Source: Channallabes apus (lineage: Eukaryota > Chordata > Actinopteri > Siluriformes > Clariidae). From it: a stretch of DNA of 64,000 bases. The DNA is taken from the NCBI GenBank assembly GCA_030522415.1, contig CM060106.1, positions 24,010,074 through 24,074,073 of the forward strand, read 5' to 3'. This document shows positions 32,418-43,679 of the stretch, piece by piece. The notes under the pieces are model-generated. The model worked only from the letters and a program-made list of their open reading frames with translations. It made no database searches and was not told the origin of the DNA. Within the stretch, counting starts at the first letter, position 1, and each line of letters begins with the position of its first letter. Position numbers and translations under genes: made by a program.

Positions 32418-33408
32418 GTACATGCCACCGGACTCCTCACAGTTAAATACGATGACGGGGGGAGCATGGGGGAGGCGTAAGAGAGGCTTTTTTATTTTAT
32501 TGAGACAATCCAAAAGAATACAGAACATGTTAAACACATTGAAGAATAATAACTGCAGCAATAATAACAACAGCACAAAAAAAACTAAAGTTTCTGACTC
32601 TCTATGGACTTCCAGTAACTACTAGAGAGTTTAATTCATTAATGAAAGCTATTCGCCCCGGTTTAATTATGCTCATTAAGAGTCAACTAGCCTATGGTTC
32701 TTATGAGCTCAGACAATCTAAATTAATGTTAGATGGTATTGATATAACTGTCGATTAGTGATAAGCCGGTAATTTATATTACTGTAAAACGGGTACATCT
32801 GTCGGGATAAATTATTTAAATGTTTGTATCAGGAGCTATTGATCAGTAATTTATGTAAATGACTCGTTACTCTATGTTACTTTTCAGGTGTAAGTAAATG
32901 CTCATTGCAGCATCTATTTTTATTTAAACCATGAAACTATTTTCTATTTAAACAATTAAGCTTTTAATTTTACTACTTTAACCATAACCTTTCTACTCAT
33001 GCCCTTTATGTATTTCAAAGACAAGAAAATTAATTATATCCGCTGTTTTAACCACTACAGGGACATCACATCCAGCGTTAGTTTTCATAAAAACCATAAA
33101 ATTCAAACATTGTCAGGATGTGCTACCCAGCACATGTCGATGCCATCATAAGCACTCGTGTTTTTGCGTTATTATAAATAATGAAATGCAGTAGGCTGTT
33201 ATGGTCATTATAATTTTCTTTAATAATGATTCGTTCTATTTTTTTATTCTGATAGTTTGCTCAATTTGTTTTTAGTTATTTATATATTTAAATTGGGATG
33301 CCTTCTACTGTTACAAATTTAACTCTTGTCAAAATAATAAAAATGTTTCTTACAAGCCCTTGTGTTGTTGTTTGTTTCATGTTTGTTGGATAAAGTATGT
33401 AATGATTT

Positions 33409-33410
<2 letters not shown>

Positions 33411-33476
<66 letters not shown>

Positions 33477-33514
33477 TGAGTGAGTGAGTGAGTGAGTGAG
33501 AGAGAGAGAGAGAG
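33411..33514. repeat. compound microsatellite (TG)n(GAGT)n(GA)n
   Basis: About 29 TG units, then gagtgagtgag and a GA run. Confidence 0.95.
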
Positions 33515-34133
33515 AGGGGTGTCGCGGTCGTGAAACAAAGGCTCAGCTTTCAGCTCATTCTGTTTCTCTGAATGTATAGGTGAGAACAGCAGATTTACAC
33601 CTGGGGACGGTGAATAATTTGCATTTGAGTGCTGTCTGGCATTGATCTACCAGAGCCAAGTGAAAAGAAGCACAATCAACCTGAACAGGTAAGCTGGAAT
33701 AAAATCAGAAGCAGAATTAACTAAAGTAATCAGCATTAAAATAAGTAACTAGTTTACGAGCGTGAGCTACTGTAATGCTGCTACTGATTTTATTACAGTT
33801 TACCTGTTCAATTTTATTGCCATTCTTTTTAAAATATTGTCTTTCAGTTTTATATGTTGTTCGTCTTGATGTCCTTCCCTGTTTCTTGTAATTGTGTTAT
33901 ATTTTATACTAGTAACTGGTGTGCAGAAATTTATCTCTGCATTAATGAGCCAATGTATTATGATGTTGGCTGCTTTTTGGTCCCAGTCCGCCCCTGGCCC
34001 ACATGCCATGACGGAATTAGGCAAGGCTGGTGAGCTATCCTTGCTAATGATCCCGGGCTTGCATCCAGTGGCGGCCCCTCCCTCCCCTTCAGCAGAAGGG
34101 GCGGGTGCGGGCGCAGTGCAGGTATCATATGGC

Positions 34134-34722
34134 GCTTTTCCACTGCATAGTACGGCACGACACGGTTCAGTTCAGCTCACTTTTGGGGGGTTTTCCACTG
34201 GGAACAGTACCTGGTCCTTTTTTTTAGTACCACCTCAGCCGAGGTTCCAAGCGCGCCGAACCGTTACCAAAACGTGACGTGTAAACTCTACTGGTCACTG
34301 ATTGGCCGGAGAAAATCGTCATTACTGCGTCACTGAACTTGCGACACGAGACACAACAGAACCGCTATATTTAGAAACAGCCAGAGAAGGATCGGACGCA
34401 CCTTTTTGTATTAACCAAAACTTTTCTTTGGCTGCCATCAGCCTCTTTTGAAACAAACTCCTTCGTCTCGCTGTTAAAAACATCCACATGCCGAGAATGA
34501 AGAACACCATGCCGTCGAAATGCTACATTGTTGTGTGTTTGTTTGTGGCGCGTTTACGATGATGTCACGGCAGTAGAGGCGCCGCAACTAAATGACACGT
34601 GAATAATCCCGCCCACTCTAAAGCGTTACTAAACTGCAGTGGAAGCGCAAACCAAGCCGAACTGAGCCGAACCGAAGTGAGCTGTACTGAACCATGCTGT
34701 GCCGTACTATGCAGTGGAAAAG
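34134..34722. mobile_element. 589-bp element with TIR CTTTTCCACTGCATAGTACGG
   Basis: The right end reads, on the opposite strand, cttttccactgcatagtacgg, a long match to the left end. Further inverted homology follows (gttcagttcagctcac versus gtgagctgtactgaac). A common fish non-autonomous DNA element. The target duplication is not clear. Confidence 0.75.
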
Positions 34723-34729
34723 AGGCAAT

Positions 34730-35434
34730 AGACAGGGCCGGTTCTAGACCAGACCATATGCGGGGGGCAGTCAGAAATGTGAACGGGGCATCATGTTCGA
34801 GCACAGTTTTTTCCCTGTGCTTATAGTAACAGTATTGTCCTTGCTGAATTGTGTTGAGGCACGTAAACCCCCTGACCACAATAAGATGGCAATCCCTCAG
34901 GGGGGAAACTAATAAATAAAAATGTAATAAATAAAACAAAATAAAATAAAATATACTTAATCCAGATTTTATCAATCAATGACATAACATTTATCTAAGC
35001 TGGAAGGTCAAATTCTCAAAAGCGTTTAACCTAAAGTAAGACTTAACACACTATAACTAAAATATTTACAAAACTGAAAGGTTGTCTTATGAATAATGAA
35101 AAAAAAAAACTAAGTTAAAACAGATATATATTATTATTATTTATTTTTAAAAGTAAATGCGCAGTTCTCTTCTCTCCAATCCACTCTACAACAATCTTCT
35201 ATTTCCCTTAGGAAAAACTTTCTCAAATTCATCCAGGAACTACAGTGTGGGGCGGGGCTTTAGGGGTCTGTCAGCTGGTAATTTGTCTTCAGTCATTTTA
35301 TCAACTTGTAATATATTCATTTTGTGAGTATATTAACATGTGCTTTCTCAACATTTAAAAATTTTTATTTGAAGGGGCAAGCTATTTATTTACTTGCCCC
35401 CCTTAGAAGATAATAGAAAACCGCTTATGTTCTG
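34730..35434. other. non-coding, probable hAT-type debris
   Basis: It starts gacagggccggttctagacc, a word often found at ends of fish hAT-like elements. The rest is AT-rich without a readable frame. Confidence 0.3.
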
Positions 35435-35562
35435 TATTCTTTTGGATTGTCTCAAAGAAAAAAAAAAAAAAAAAAAATCCACCCCCTCCGTCATTGCCTC
35501 ACTTACGCCTTCCACACGCTCCCCCCGTCATCGTATTTAACCGTGAGGAGTCCTGTGGTGTA

Positions 35563-35640
35563 CAGCTTCTGAATGGTGCATTTGGGTAAAGTGCAAGCCC
35601 TATCATTTGGATATCCGGGTTTGAACCCCGGGAGATGGTG
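35563..35640 (+). repeat. tRNA-like module 3 of copy 2, degenerate
   Basis: gaatggtgcatttgggtaaag then ccgggtttgaaccccggg. The B-box consensus is altered (gtttgaacc). Followed by the same AT-rich flank and cagcatactat. Confidence 0.55.
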
Positions 35641-35932
35641 TTTAAATTTTTTTTATTTTAATTATAGAAAAATTAAAATAAATAAAAAATTTTATTTTAA
35701 TTTTGCTCAGCATACTATTTTGCTACAGCAAACTCATTACGGGACTCATTATGGTTGTGTATCGTGCTCTGAATAATAAATGTTCTGTTGTTATGTCTTC
35801 AATCATTGTAATTTGACATTTTTTTTGTTTGTTTGCTGTTTTTTCTATAGTATGCTGAGCAAAATTTAAATAAAACATTTTATTTTGTTTTATTTTAATT
35901 TTGCTATAATTAATATGAAATAATTTTTAAAA

Positions 35933-35998
35933 CGGCATTAACCAGCGTTCTCCTTTTCTCTGGGCGTGCACTCTACCACTGCACCATTCGGAAGCTCT
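35933..35998 (-). repeat. tRNA-like module 4 of copy 2, T-arm lost
   Basis: On -, ccgaatggtgcagtggtaga keeps the A-box side, but the B-box side has decayed to agaacgctggttaatgcc. It pairs with module 1 as the right TIR partner. Confidence 0.5.
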
Positions 35999-36558
35999 AA
36001 CACTGCTATTGATTTTATCCTTTTTCACTTGGCTCTGTTAAGACACAGACGCAGGAGAACGTCCTGACAATGTTTTAATTTTATGGTCATTTATTTCAGT
36101 TAATAAATCTACTATAAATTTAAAGAACACAAGAAATAAGATGACACAAAACCCTACACACGTCTTTTCTAATTACACGTGATAAAATCTAAAGGCTCAC
36201 CGTGTTAACATTTATTGTGCTTAAATTTGATCCTAATAAGATTTTATTTAATTAGAATTTGACATTTGTACTGTAATTTTAGTACTGTGATTATGAACTC
36301 GTTTAACTAGTGTTTCACTACGTGCAGTTCTAAAGGAGCGTGTCTCATTAATCCGGCAGAGAATGAACTAAGGCACGAGGCATCAGTCTATAGTTATATA
36401 GCACCACTCAGTGGTAAAAGCCAGCAAACGCACAAACCCAAATGCTGTCGCCGAGAGTGGAGACGGTAAAACCGAAGCTACGATTAGGTGACCACTGTAG
36501 TATGGTAGGGTCCATTTGAATATTAAAGAATGTGTATGAAATTTGATTTTGTTTATAC

Positions 36559-36737
36559 CTTTATCACTTGCAGATGAGCTGATCTGGCACTCCTTGTGCC
36601 AATCTGTTGGAATCACTGAATGTGTAAGTCTAATGAAGTCCTGCAGCGGGCATCGCTGGGTACAGCCAGGTAAAGTTAAATGGTACGGATCAGCCACAGA
36701 GCTATCATTACGATAAAACATTTCCACAGAGAATGAT
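36559..36737 (-). CDS. acp2: acp2-like exon: C-terminal lumenal segment
   Basis: It encodes [11 protein letters not shown], then [18 protein letters not shown] and [11 protein letters not shown]. The paired cysteines in LPGCxxxCPL and the late DWxxEC are hallmarks of the histidine acid phosphatases ACP2 and ACP3. Acceptor tctcag, donor gtataa. Confidence 0.9.
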
Positions 36738-37440
36738 CTGAGAGAAAGGACCAAATAGCATATATAACTGTGAGTAAAACCAGATAGTCATAAATAGAAA
36801 ATTTCAACGTACCAACGTATTCTAATTAGAATATTTATAAACAATTCTGATAAAAAGATATTTAGTAGTGATATTTAAGATAGTGCTTTAATGGCAGGAA
36901 ATGAAGCATGTGTAGGGAAATAAAAATAGAATTGTGTAATCTTGTCTAATGATATCCTACAAGGGGCAATAAATTGTCATGTAGTGTGTGTAGTTACACA
37001 TGCAGATAATGTGCATGTGTAATCTCCTAAACATTAACCAGCCACTTTAATTGGAGTAATCAGTAAACCTGATCATTTATGCCATCATTAAATCTGTCAG
37101 TTATATGGCATCAGTAAAATGTATACAATCATGTACTTATAGGCCAATAATATTGAATTACACAGAATGATATGGAATACAAAAACACCGAATGAGAGGC
37201 AGTTCTGTGGGCAGAAACATCCACTCCATGGTCACTTTTTTAATACTTTAAAGTCACAGTTTTTATGTGAGAATTAGCTGAAATGTGTATTTAACCTAAA
37301 TTTGCATGATTTGTTTTGCATTGCAGTGCTGCCACATGATGGCTTACTGAATAGTTTTAAGAATGAGAAGGGATGCGGAAAGTAATTTTATTGTTTTTAT
37401 GTGTGTGTGTGTGTGTGTGTGTGTTGAAAGTTTGCATCAC
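36738..37440. other. acp2 intron, no element recognised
   Basis: AT-rich intron with a (GT)n tract at about 37400-37424. No exon or RNA gene. Confidence 0.5.
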
Positions 37441-37547
37441 CCATTGGAATCCTGGTGTAGTTCAAATATGTGGCAGGAAGCATATCGTGGCTGTAATCCA
37501 TTATACACATTAAGTGCCTCCTGAAGTGCTGTAATGGTTGTGTCATG
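37441..37547 (-). CDS. acp2: acp2-like exon: catalytic HD motif
   Basis: It begins [17 protein letters not shown]. The His-Asp pair is the proton-donor motif of histidine acid phosphatases, and [12 protein letters not shown] follows. Acceptor ctttag, donor gtgatg. The two-base overhang completes Gly with the next exon. Confidence 0.92.
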
Positions 37548-37783
37548 CTAAAGAAGAAATCAGCACACAACCATAAATACTGTCATAGTGTATGTCTTAT
37601 GTTCATCATAACCAATGCTGTGAACTTGTTAGCAATCTTAACATATTCTCAGCAAGTATGTGGTTGGTTTTCAATGCTTTTTAGTCGCAATGTTTGCAAA
37701 CTGTACTGAAATTAATTTCTTTTACCAAGTAGGTCCCAGTGACATTGGTTATTGGCTATGAAATGCAATTATGTAGAGACATA

Positions 37784-38105
37784 CAGTGGGATGCGTTAGA
37801 TTGACCAGTCTTGTTAATCTTCATGATTTTCCTGTATAAATCGTTCGTTGTTATGATAAAAAATTTCAGTTAAATATATCATATAGGAGACACACACAGT
37901 TATATTTGAGAAGTGAAACGAAGTTTATAGGATTTACAGAAAGTGTGCAATAATTGTTTAAACAAAATTAGGCTTTATCTCAAATATTACTGTGTGTGTT
38001 TCCTATATGATATATTTAACTGAAAATTTCTATCATAATAACTAACAATTTATACAGGAAAACCATGAAGATTAACAAGGCTGCACAAACTTACGCATCC
38101 CACTG
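37784..38105. mobile_element. 322-bp palindromic MITE with TA duplication
   Basis: Ends CAGTGGGATGCGT...ACGCATCCCACTG with TA on both sides. The arms continue inwards: gattttcctgtataaat, gttatgata and ttcagttaaatatatcatat all have inverted partners at 37985-38070. Tc1/mariner-type by its TA site. Confidence 0.8.
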
Positions 38106-38268
38106 TAAGTATATTTCATAACCGTGCAATTGGGGCATTCAAGTTAATCAGAACCCCATTAAATATTTTGCCCTGTACAATGAAAGTTTGGGGTCCTGAA
38201 ATGATACCGCTACAACTGTATTGACAACAATATTAAAAATGAAAGAAAACAGCAAAGTAGGGACTCAC

Positions 38269-38357
38269 CGCAGAATACATGATCATCTTCAGTTGCTGAT
38301 CCAAGTTTAATGTAGCTGCAGCTGATAGGTTCTTAATAATCTGATCCAGCAAGACAC
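38269..38357 (-). CDS. acp2: acp2-like exon
   Basis: It encodes VLLDQIIKNLSAAATLNLDQ and ends KMIMYSA, directly before the HDTT exon, as in the family. Acceptor cctag, donor gtgagt. Confidence 0.9.
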
Positions 38358-38562
38358 CTAGGAGACAGAGTACCAGACAAATGCCAATTTGCCAAAAGCT
38401 TGACTGAGATGCAATTTGTTAAAGGACTAAAACATTTATTTGACATAAATTTTTATTTTATATTCACAGTTCAAACTAGGAACACTGGTTGCATGCTTAC
38501 ATAGTATGTTTGATGTATTGCTTGTGTTAATTTTCACAAACTAGATAAAGTACTGCTTTGTA

Positions 38563-39335
38563 GCGAGAGCAGGGAACAGGTGGAAGAAAACTTAGAGAGG
38601 TGGAGGTACGCTCTGGAAAGCAGAGGAATGAAGGTTAGCCGCAGCAAGACGGAATACGTGTGTGTGTGAATGAGAGGAACCCAAGAGGAACGGTGAGGCT
38701 ACAGGGAGCAGAGGTAAAGAAGGTGCAGGACTTTAAGTACTTAGGGTCAACGGTCCAGAGCAACGGTGAGTGTGGAAAGGAGGTGAAGAGACGAGTACAG
38801 GCAGGTTGGAATGGGTGGAGAAAAGTGTCAGGTGTGTTGTGCGATAGAGTATCGGCGAGAATGAAAGGAAAGGTGTACAGGACAGTGGTGAGACCAGCGA
38901 TGCTCTACGGCTTAGAGACAGTGGCACTGAAGAAAAGACAGGAGGCAGAGCTAGAGGTAGCAGAGCTGAAGATGTTGAGGTCCTCTTTGGGAGTGACAAG
39001 GATGGATAGGATCAAGAATGAGTTCATCAGAGGGACAACCCATGCGAGATGTTTTGGAGATAAAGTCAGAGAGGCCAGATTGAGGTGGTTTGGACATGTT
39101 CAGAGGAGAGAGTGTGAATATATCGGTAGAAGGATGCTGAGGTTGGAACTGCCAGGCAGGAGGTCTAGAGGAAGACCAAAGAGGAGATTTATGGATGCAG
39201 TGAGAGAGGACATGAAGTTAGTTGGTGTGAGAGAAGAGGATGCAGAGGATAGGGTTAGATGGAGGCAGATGATTCGCTGTGGCGACCCCTGAAAGGGAAC
39301 AGCCGAAAGACAGAAGAAGAAGAAGATAAAGTACT
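38563..39335 (+). pseudogene. 5'-truncated RTE-type LINE fragment
   Basis: An open stretch 38660-39292 encodes the C-terminal part of an RTE-type reverse transcriptase: VQDFKYLGSTVQSNGE, VRPAMLYGLETVALKK, LRWFGHVQRRECEYIGRRML and RVRWRQMIRCGDP. The 3' end, aacagccgaaagacagaag plus a gaa repeat, is the usual RTE tail. The RT catalytic part is absent, so it cannot move. It sits in an acp2 intron, antisense to that gene. Confidence 0.85.
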
Positions 39336-40599
39336 GTACGTAGCCCTGTTGGTTGTGACCATCATCTCGCACATCTTAGGTAATCTATGTCACTACACTA
39401 TTTATTTTTTTTTTACGGCTCAAGGTCACACAGTCACATAAATACAGCAGTTTACAACCACCTGTCAGATTTCCAATGCAGATATACAGAAATCCAGCAG
39501 CAGTGGTTCCAAAGTCCTTCCAAAAGTGTGGAAAAGTACACTTTGGATGAGGAATATTAAAAGAAATCCAAAGGATGTGAAGACATCTTAGCACACTGAC
39601 AAGCACAATCCTTAAAGTGCCCCTATTATGCCATTTTAAAGGTTGTTAATATTGCTTTATGTGTCTCTTAAAACAGCACCACCCAATAATATAAAATTAA
39701 TTACACATATCCAACCAGTATAGGAGGGTGTCAAAAAGTATATTTCTCAAGGATTTACTTGGACTAGTATAAAAAGACACATACACTACAAACATTATGA
39801 TAAAACAAAAAAAAAACTAATAAATCTCCTCCTCAAACAAATGGGGCCAAATTAAACAAAAGTAGAACATTAGGGGGGACTCATTACTAAACATCAGCCC
39901 AACTATAAATTATTTAGGTGAAAGCGTTATGTTCTGCACAGACTACATACTGAAACTCGTCAAGAGTGAAGGGAGCATGGATGTACAGCTTAGAGTTTAA
40001 CGTTAATTAGAACATTATAAAACATTTATCACAAACGAATGACATGGCAAACAACATTTTTAAAACAGTCTTTTCTGGATGAGAATTATGGTACAGCATA
40101 CAACTAAAACCTTTTTCTTTTTTTTTTTTTTTCAGTAAATCAACAAAGTCACAAATGTGCTTACAGGAAACACATTGTTTGGCTAAATGCCCCTCACACA
40201 TTTCACCTTTTCACACTTTTGGTAGCCATAAAACAGTTTCACATACAATTTGGTTATTTGACCACTTTTCTTTGCAGAATTGGTAGTGACAGTTGCTGAC
40301 ATACACAAAAAGATCTAAAAACACTGAAGCAGCAGACTTGTGATAATTAATACTTGTTTTATTCTCAAAACTTTTGGCTGTATACATCAAAAAGTGGTAA
40401 GATGAACACTGACTTGCATCCATGCCACAGATACAAAGCAATGAAATCTCCGCTTTGATTTGTACAAATGCATGCATATTTGCCTATGTTTTATTTTCAG
40501 AATTTCAGAATTACTGAAACACATTATAGGCTCATGAGTAAATATTTATTTAAATCTCTAAAAATTAATAAATTATTTTTAAAAATGTGCAGGCCTGAC
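39336..40599. other. acp2 intron sequence
   Basis: AT-rich, no exon. A stretch from 39614 (aaagtgcccctattatgcc) resembles a widespread fish repeat terminus, but a second end was not found. Confidence 0.4.
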
Positions 40600-40732
40600 C
40601 TCCCTGTAGCCGACATTTCTTCTCCCTTTCATAGATGCCAAACATGATCTGAAAGCCAAAGTTCTTCAGCACTTTCAATGTCTTCATCACATCTGGAGTC
40701 ACCCAGGCTGGGGAGGATAGGCCATGAATTTC
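40600..40732 (-). CDS. acp2: acp2-like exon
   Basis: It encodes EIHGLSSPAWVTPDVMKTLK through FGIYEREKKCRLQG. The LPxW-like SPAW and the KxRLQGG end are conserved in acid phosphatases. Acceptor catag, donor gtcagg, phase 1. Confidence 0.9.
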
Positions 40733-40749
40733 CTATGTGCGAGTGCAAA

Positions 40750-40773
40750 AGGGGAGGGGGGGGGGGGGGGGTG
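40750..40773. repeat. G homopolymer tract
   Basis: An almost uninterrupted run of about 20 G beside the acp2 exon at 40600-40732. Such tracts are prone to sequencing error and G-quadruplex formation. Confidence 0.85.
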
Positions 40774-41656
40774 GGGAAATCAGGACATTGACGAAGTGAG
40801 TGTTATTTACACATAAACGTGTTAATCAATATAGATGATACAAAAGGACGTCAGTGGTGCACAGCAAACATTTTTACACCAGCCCTACAAGCAATATGAC
40901 AAACATAACAGAGTTGAAGCAGTGTTAATATGTCAACAGTACTAGGGGCAGAAGTGGCAGATAAAATAAAGAAGTTGGCTGAGCAATCACAAAAAAATAA
41001 ATAAATACTGAGCCATTCCAGAAGCAACCATGCAAGCCCAGGATTTTACCTCCACCATGCTTTACCAAATTAACTCATATGCTGTGGATCATGACCAGAT
41101 GCTTTCTTTCTCCACCCTTTAACCTCTACCAAATGAGGTCAATCTTGGTCCTAAAACATATGTGGGTAATCTGTGTATTTCTTTGCAAATTCTTTTAATT
41201 CGTACTGCTCAGAGTGATTTGCATCTTCTATTATGGACTTTAGTTCTGCTCTCTTGGTCTTCTTCCATAGACAGCTCCCTGGCCTTTATGTTGATTTCAT
41301 TATTTTTAACAACACGCAGAATGTTTACAGGCTTAAACTAAAAGCAGACATTTACAGCTATTGGTTATTTATTTCAAATTAAAATTGTATTTGTTACACA
41401 GTATGACGTAGTGAAATGCAGTAAAATGCTTACTTAAAATGCTTTATATTAAATACATGGTAATAGAAATTTAGTTTAAAGTGAGGGCCTTTGCAATGTT
41501 TTTTGGCATCATTAGTGCACCAAAAGTCAAATGGTTTGACAAAAAACAAAACTACGAGGAAATTTGGCATTGATTATAGGCTAACTGCATTTAATCACAT
41601 TACTGATACATTTATTATGTTTAACAGAAATCTCCACTCCTCACAGAAAATCTTAC
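40774..41656. other. acp2 intron, no element recognised
   Basis: AT-rich intron between exons 40600-40732 and 41657-41746; no second gene seen. Confidence 0.5.
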
Positions 41657-41746
41657 CTCACAGAAAAGTGTGTCATAGACGCTCCACGCTGTCTTAAGTG
41701 AAGTTGAATTCAGCCCAGTTTTATTCTGCACCATCTCCAGGAAATC
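41657..41746 (-). CDS. acp2: acp2-like exon
   Basis: Thirty codons, [15 protein letters not shown] through [11 protein letters not shown]. The VYDTLxCE end is a strong family signature. Acceptor gagtag, donor gtaaga. Confidence 0.92.
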
Positions 41747-42052
41747 CTACTCAATAAAAAGCACACAAAACTTCAATACAATGTCTCACACTTGTAAAGG
41801 GCACCTATTATTATTAATAAATTCTTTTCGTCATTTAACATTTTCTTTTATATATTGTACATCGGTCTCTTCTTCTTCGCTTATTCCCAGATCCTAATGA
41901 CCAAATCTGTTTAAATAAATTTTGCAGGCACAAAGATCTCAGTTCAAAAACTGAAAATTGTTCCATTTTATAAATGTAAAATAGCTCATTTTGAATGCCA
42001 ATGTTACACTGACTATTGTTTTGAGCAGGAAATGGGAAAAGATCGGACTCAC

Positions 42053-42151
42053 TTTATACATTTTGGTCATATTAATGAAGATGTCTGTTCTTTCTGTCTC
42101 ATTCATGAGTAATTGGTAGCGCGGGCAGTCTGCCATAGGAAACAACAGTAG
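42053..42151 (-). CDS. acp2: acp2-like exon
   Basis: Thirty-three codons, LLLFPMADCPRYQLLMNETE and onward. The CPRYxxLxxET wording is typical of acid phosphatases, and NET is a probable N-glycosylation site. Acceptor cacag, donor gtgagt. Confidence 0.9.
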
Positions 42152-42361
42152 CTGTGAAACAAAAAATTCTTATAGTCACTAGAGATCACTTACTATTAAT
42201 TTGCATTAAATATAATTATTTGATTAAATTATTACTGTATACATACTAAGGAAAATTAAAAAAAAGGTACTTCATCTAACTTATTAAATTTTTTTTTTAA
42301 CCGAGGTACTTGTAAAATTTGTGCAGTGTACTAAGTGGATGGGGAATGTGCACATTCCTAC

Positions 42362-42514
42362 CTTCTCCTCATCCTGGGGGACAGTGTGTATTGGTATAGG
42401 CTGCCAGTACAAACCAGGATGAAACACCTTTGAGCCATTGGGTGGATAAAGACCAGCAAGATTTGAGGCAGCACTCATAAGAGTGCGATCATAATCTGTG
42501 CTTCGTACTGCAAT
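42362..42514 (-). CDS. acp2: acp2-like exon: RSTDxDRTLMSA block
   Basis: Fifty-one codons, [20 protein letters not shown] through [15 protein letters not shown]. The arginine of the RSTD block helps bind phosphate. Histidine acid phosphatases hydrolyse phosphomonoesters at acid pH; this one would act in lysosomes. This is the most 5' exon found. The exons with the signal peptide and the RHGxRxP catalytic histidine are not visible in 42515-64000 and presumably lie further right or are missing from the assembly. ACP3-like membrane isoforms are the alternative identity. Confidence 0.9.
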
Positions 42515-43675
42515 CTGTGCCACAGGAAGTAAATTGAGAATGGGAATCAGCACCTACATTAATTAATTTTAATTAACTGATTTTAAAGTAGGGTCAAGGT
42601 ACCAAAATGTCTGAAACCAAAAGAATATTTTAGTACAAGTAATCGTATGGCGCAAGGCAGTTTTCTGATACATCTAAACACCACTTGCAATATAAGCAAC
42701 TTATACTGACTTGGAAGACTGAAAATAGGTAGAACACACCAGTTCAAAGACAAAGATTAAAGTGTGATTGTAGGCATACTTTAAAAGCTACTTTTGCACA
42801 TAAATAGGTTCACGAAGGTATGAATATTTGTGCACCAAAGGCATTTTTACAACACCACACAACACATTGGTTTTGTTTCTTGGATGTTATCTCAATATGT
42901 CCCTTGTAGCTGTATTAAAATATGTTGGAAACTGTCTATAGCTAAACTTTACTTAAAAGTAAAGTTTAAGCTGATAACGAGATAAGGATGTGACCTTGGC
43001 TGAAGGCATTTTAAACTGGAACACTGGCCTAAGATTTTGGATAGTTACTAACTAGAGATTGATACAGATCAATAGATATTGAATACTTTATGCTAATACT
43101 CAATAGTCAAATCATCAGTTTTTTGTAGTTTCTACCAGTTGTTTGTTTTTTGAGGTTTCTCCCTTTTGGCTTCTGTGTCTATTCATGCAACTTCCTTTCT
43201 CTCTTTTTTTCTTCACGAAACATGTTAATTATCTTATTCTGTTCTTTCTAACAGTACATGATGCAATGTGTTTGTCTGAAAACACAAATACTCTGTCTAT
43301 CCAGTGAAGAAGCCAGAGAGAACATTCTGACATATCACATGTGCTGTGTGCATGCATTATGGATATGTGTGTCTTGTTCCTCTCTCCCGGGTCTGCAGGC
43401 ATGTAAGCACATTGAGACACACTGGTAAGTAAATTGAGGCACGTTAGACACTTAAAGCAATTCTTCCATCATTTTGTAAGTGTATTAGTGTGCTTTGGGT
43501 CATTCTCTTTTTGTATGATGAAGTGTATTTTCTGTGAATTGGCAAACAGAGAATCTGTATTCATTCTGCTGCTCTTTCATCATCAATAAATTACCGATTA
43601 CTGAGCTGTTCCAGAAGCAGCCATGCAAGCCTAAGCTATGACAGTAACTGTGCTTAACCAATAAGATCATCTGTT
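42515..43675. other. start of the long 5' acp2 intron
   Basis: I searched on - for the expected preceding acid phosphatase exons (RHGxRxP, GQLTxxG) and found none. A short inverted pair, taaactttacttaaaagtaaagttta, lies near 42942-42969. Confidence 0.45.
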
Positions 43676-43679
43676 TAGT

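Larger units (their letters stand above)
32418..35545. mobile_element. inner inverted-repeat segment of copy 2
   Basis: 32420-32530 (accggactcctcacagtta, gatgacggggggagc, attgagacaatccaaaagaa) is mirrored by 35435-35560. About 3 kb lies between these arms, including microsatellites and a further 589-bp element. It is either a nested second element or the ends of a foldback structure. No coding capacity recognised. Confidence 0.55.
31297..36497. mobile_element. TA-flanked inverted-repeat transposon, copy 2, in the last acp2 intron
   Basis: It starts CAGTGGTTACTCAACCGGAA and ends, on the opposite strand, CAGTGGTCACCTAATCG, with TA outside both ends (31295-31296 and 36498-36499). The first ~250 bp match copy 1 at 3977-4247, and the right ~420 bp match 19757-20192. 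Each TIR extends about 680 bp inwards and includes a tRNA-like module. No transposase recognised. It lies wholly between the last two acp2 exons. Confidence 0.8.

Noticed and set aside
32263..32625. 120-codon frame on + and its antisense partner
   Set aside because: It runs through a tRNA-like module and AT-rich repeat flanks; composition is low complexity.
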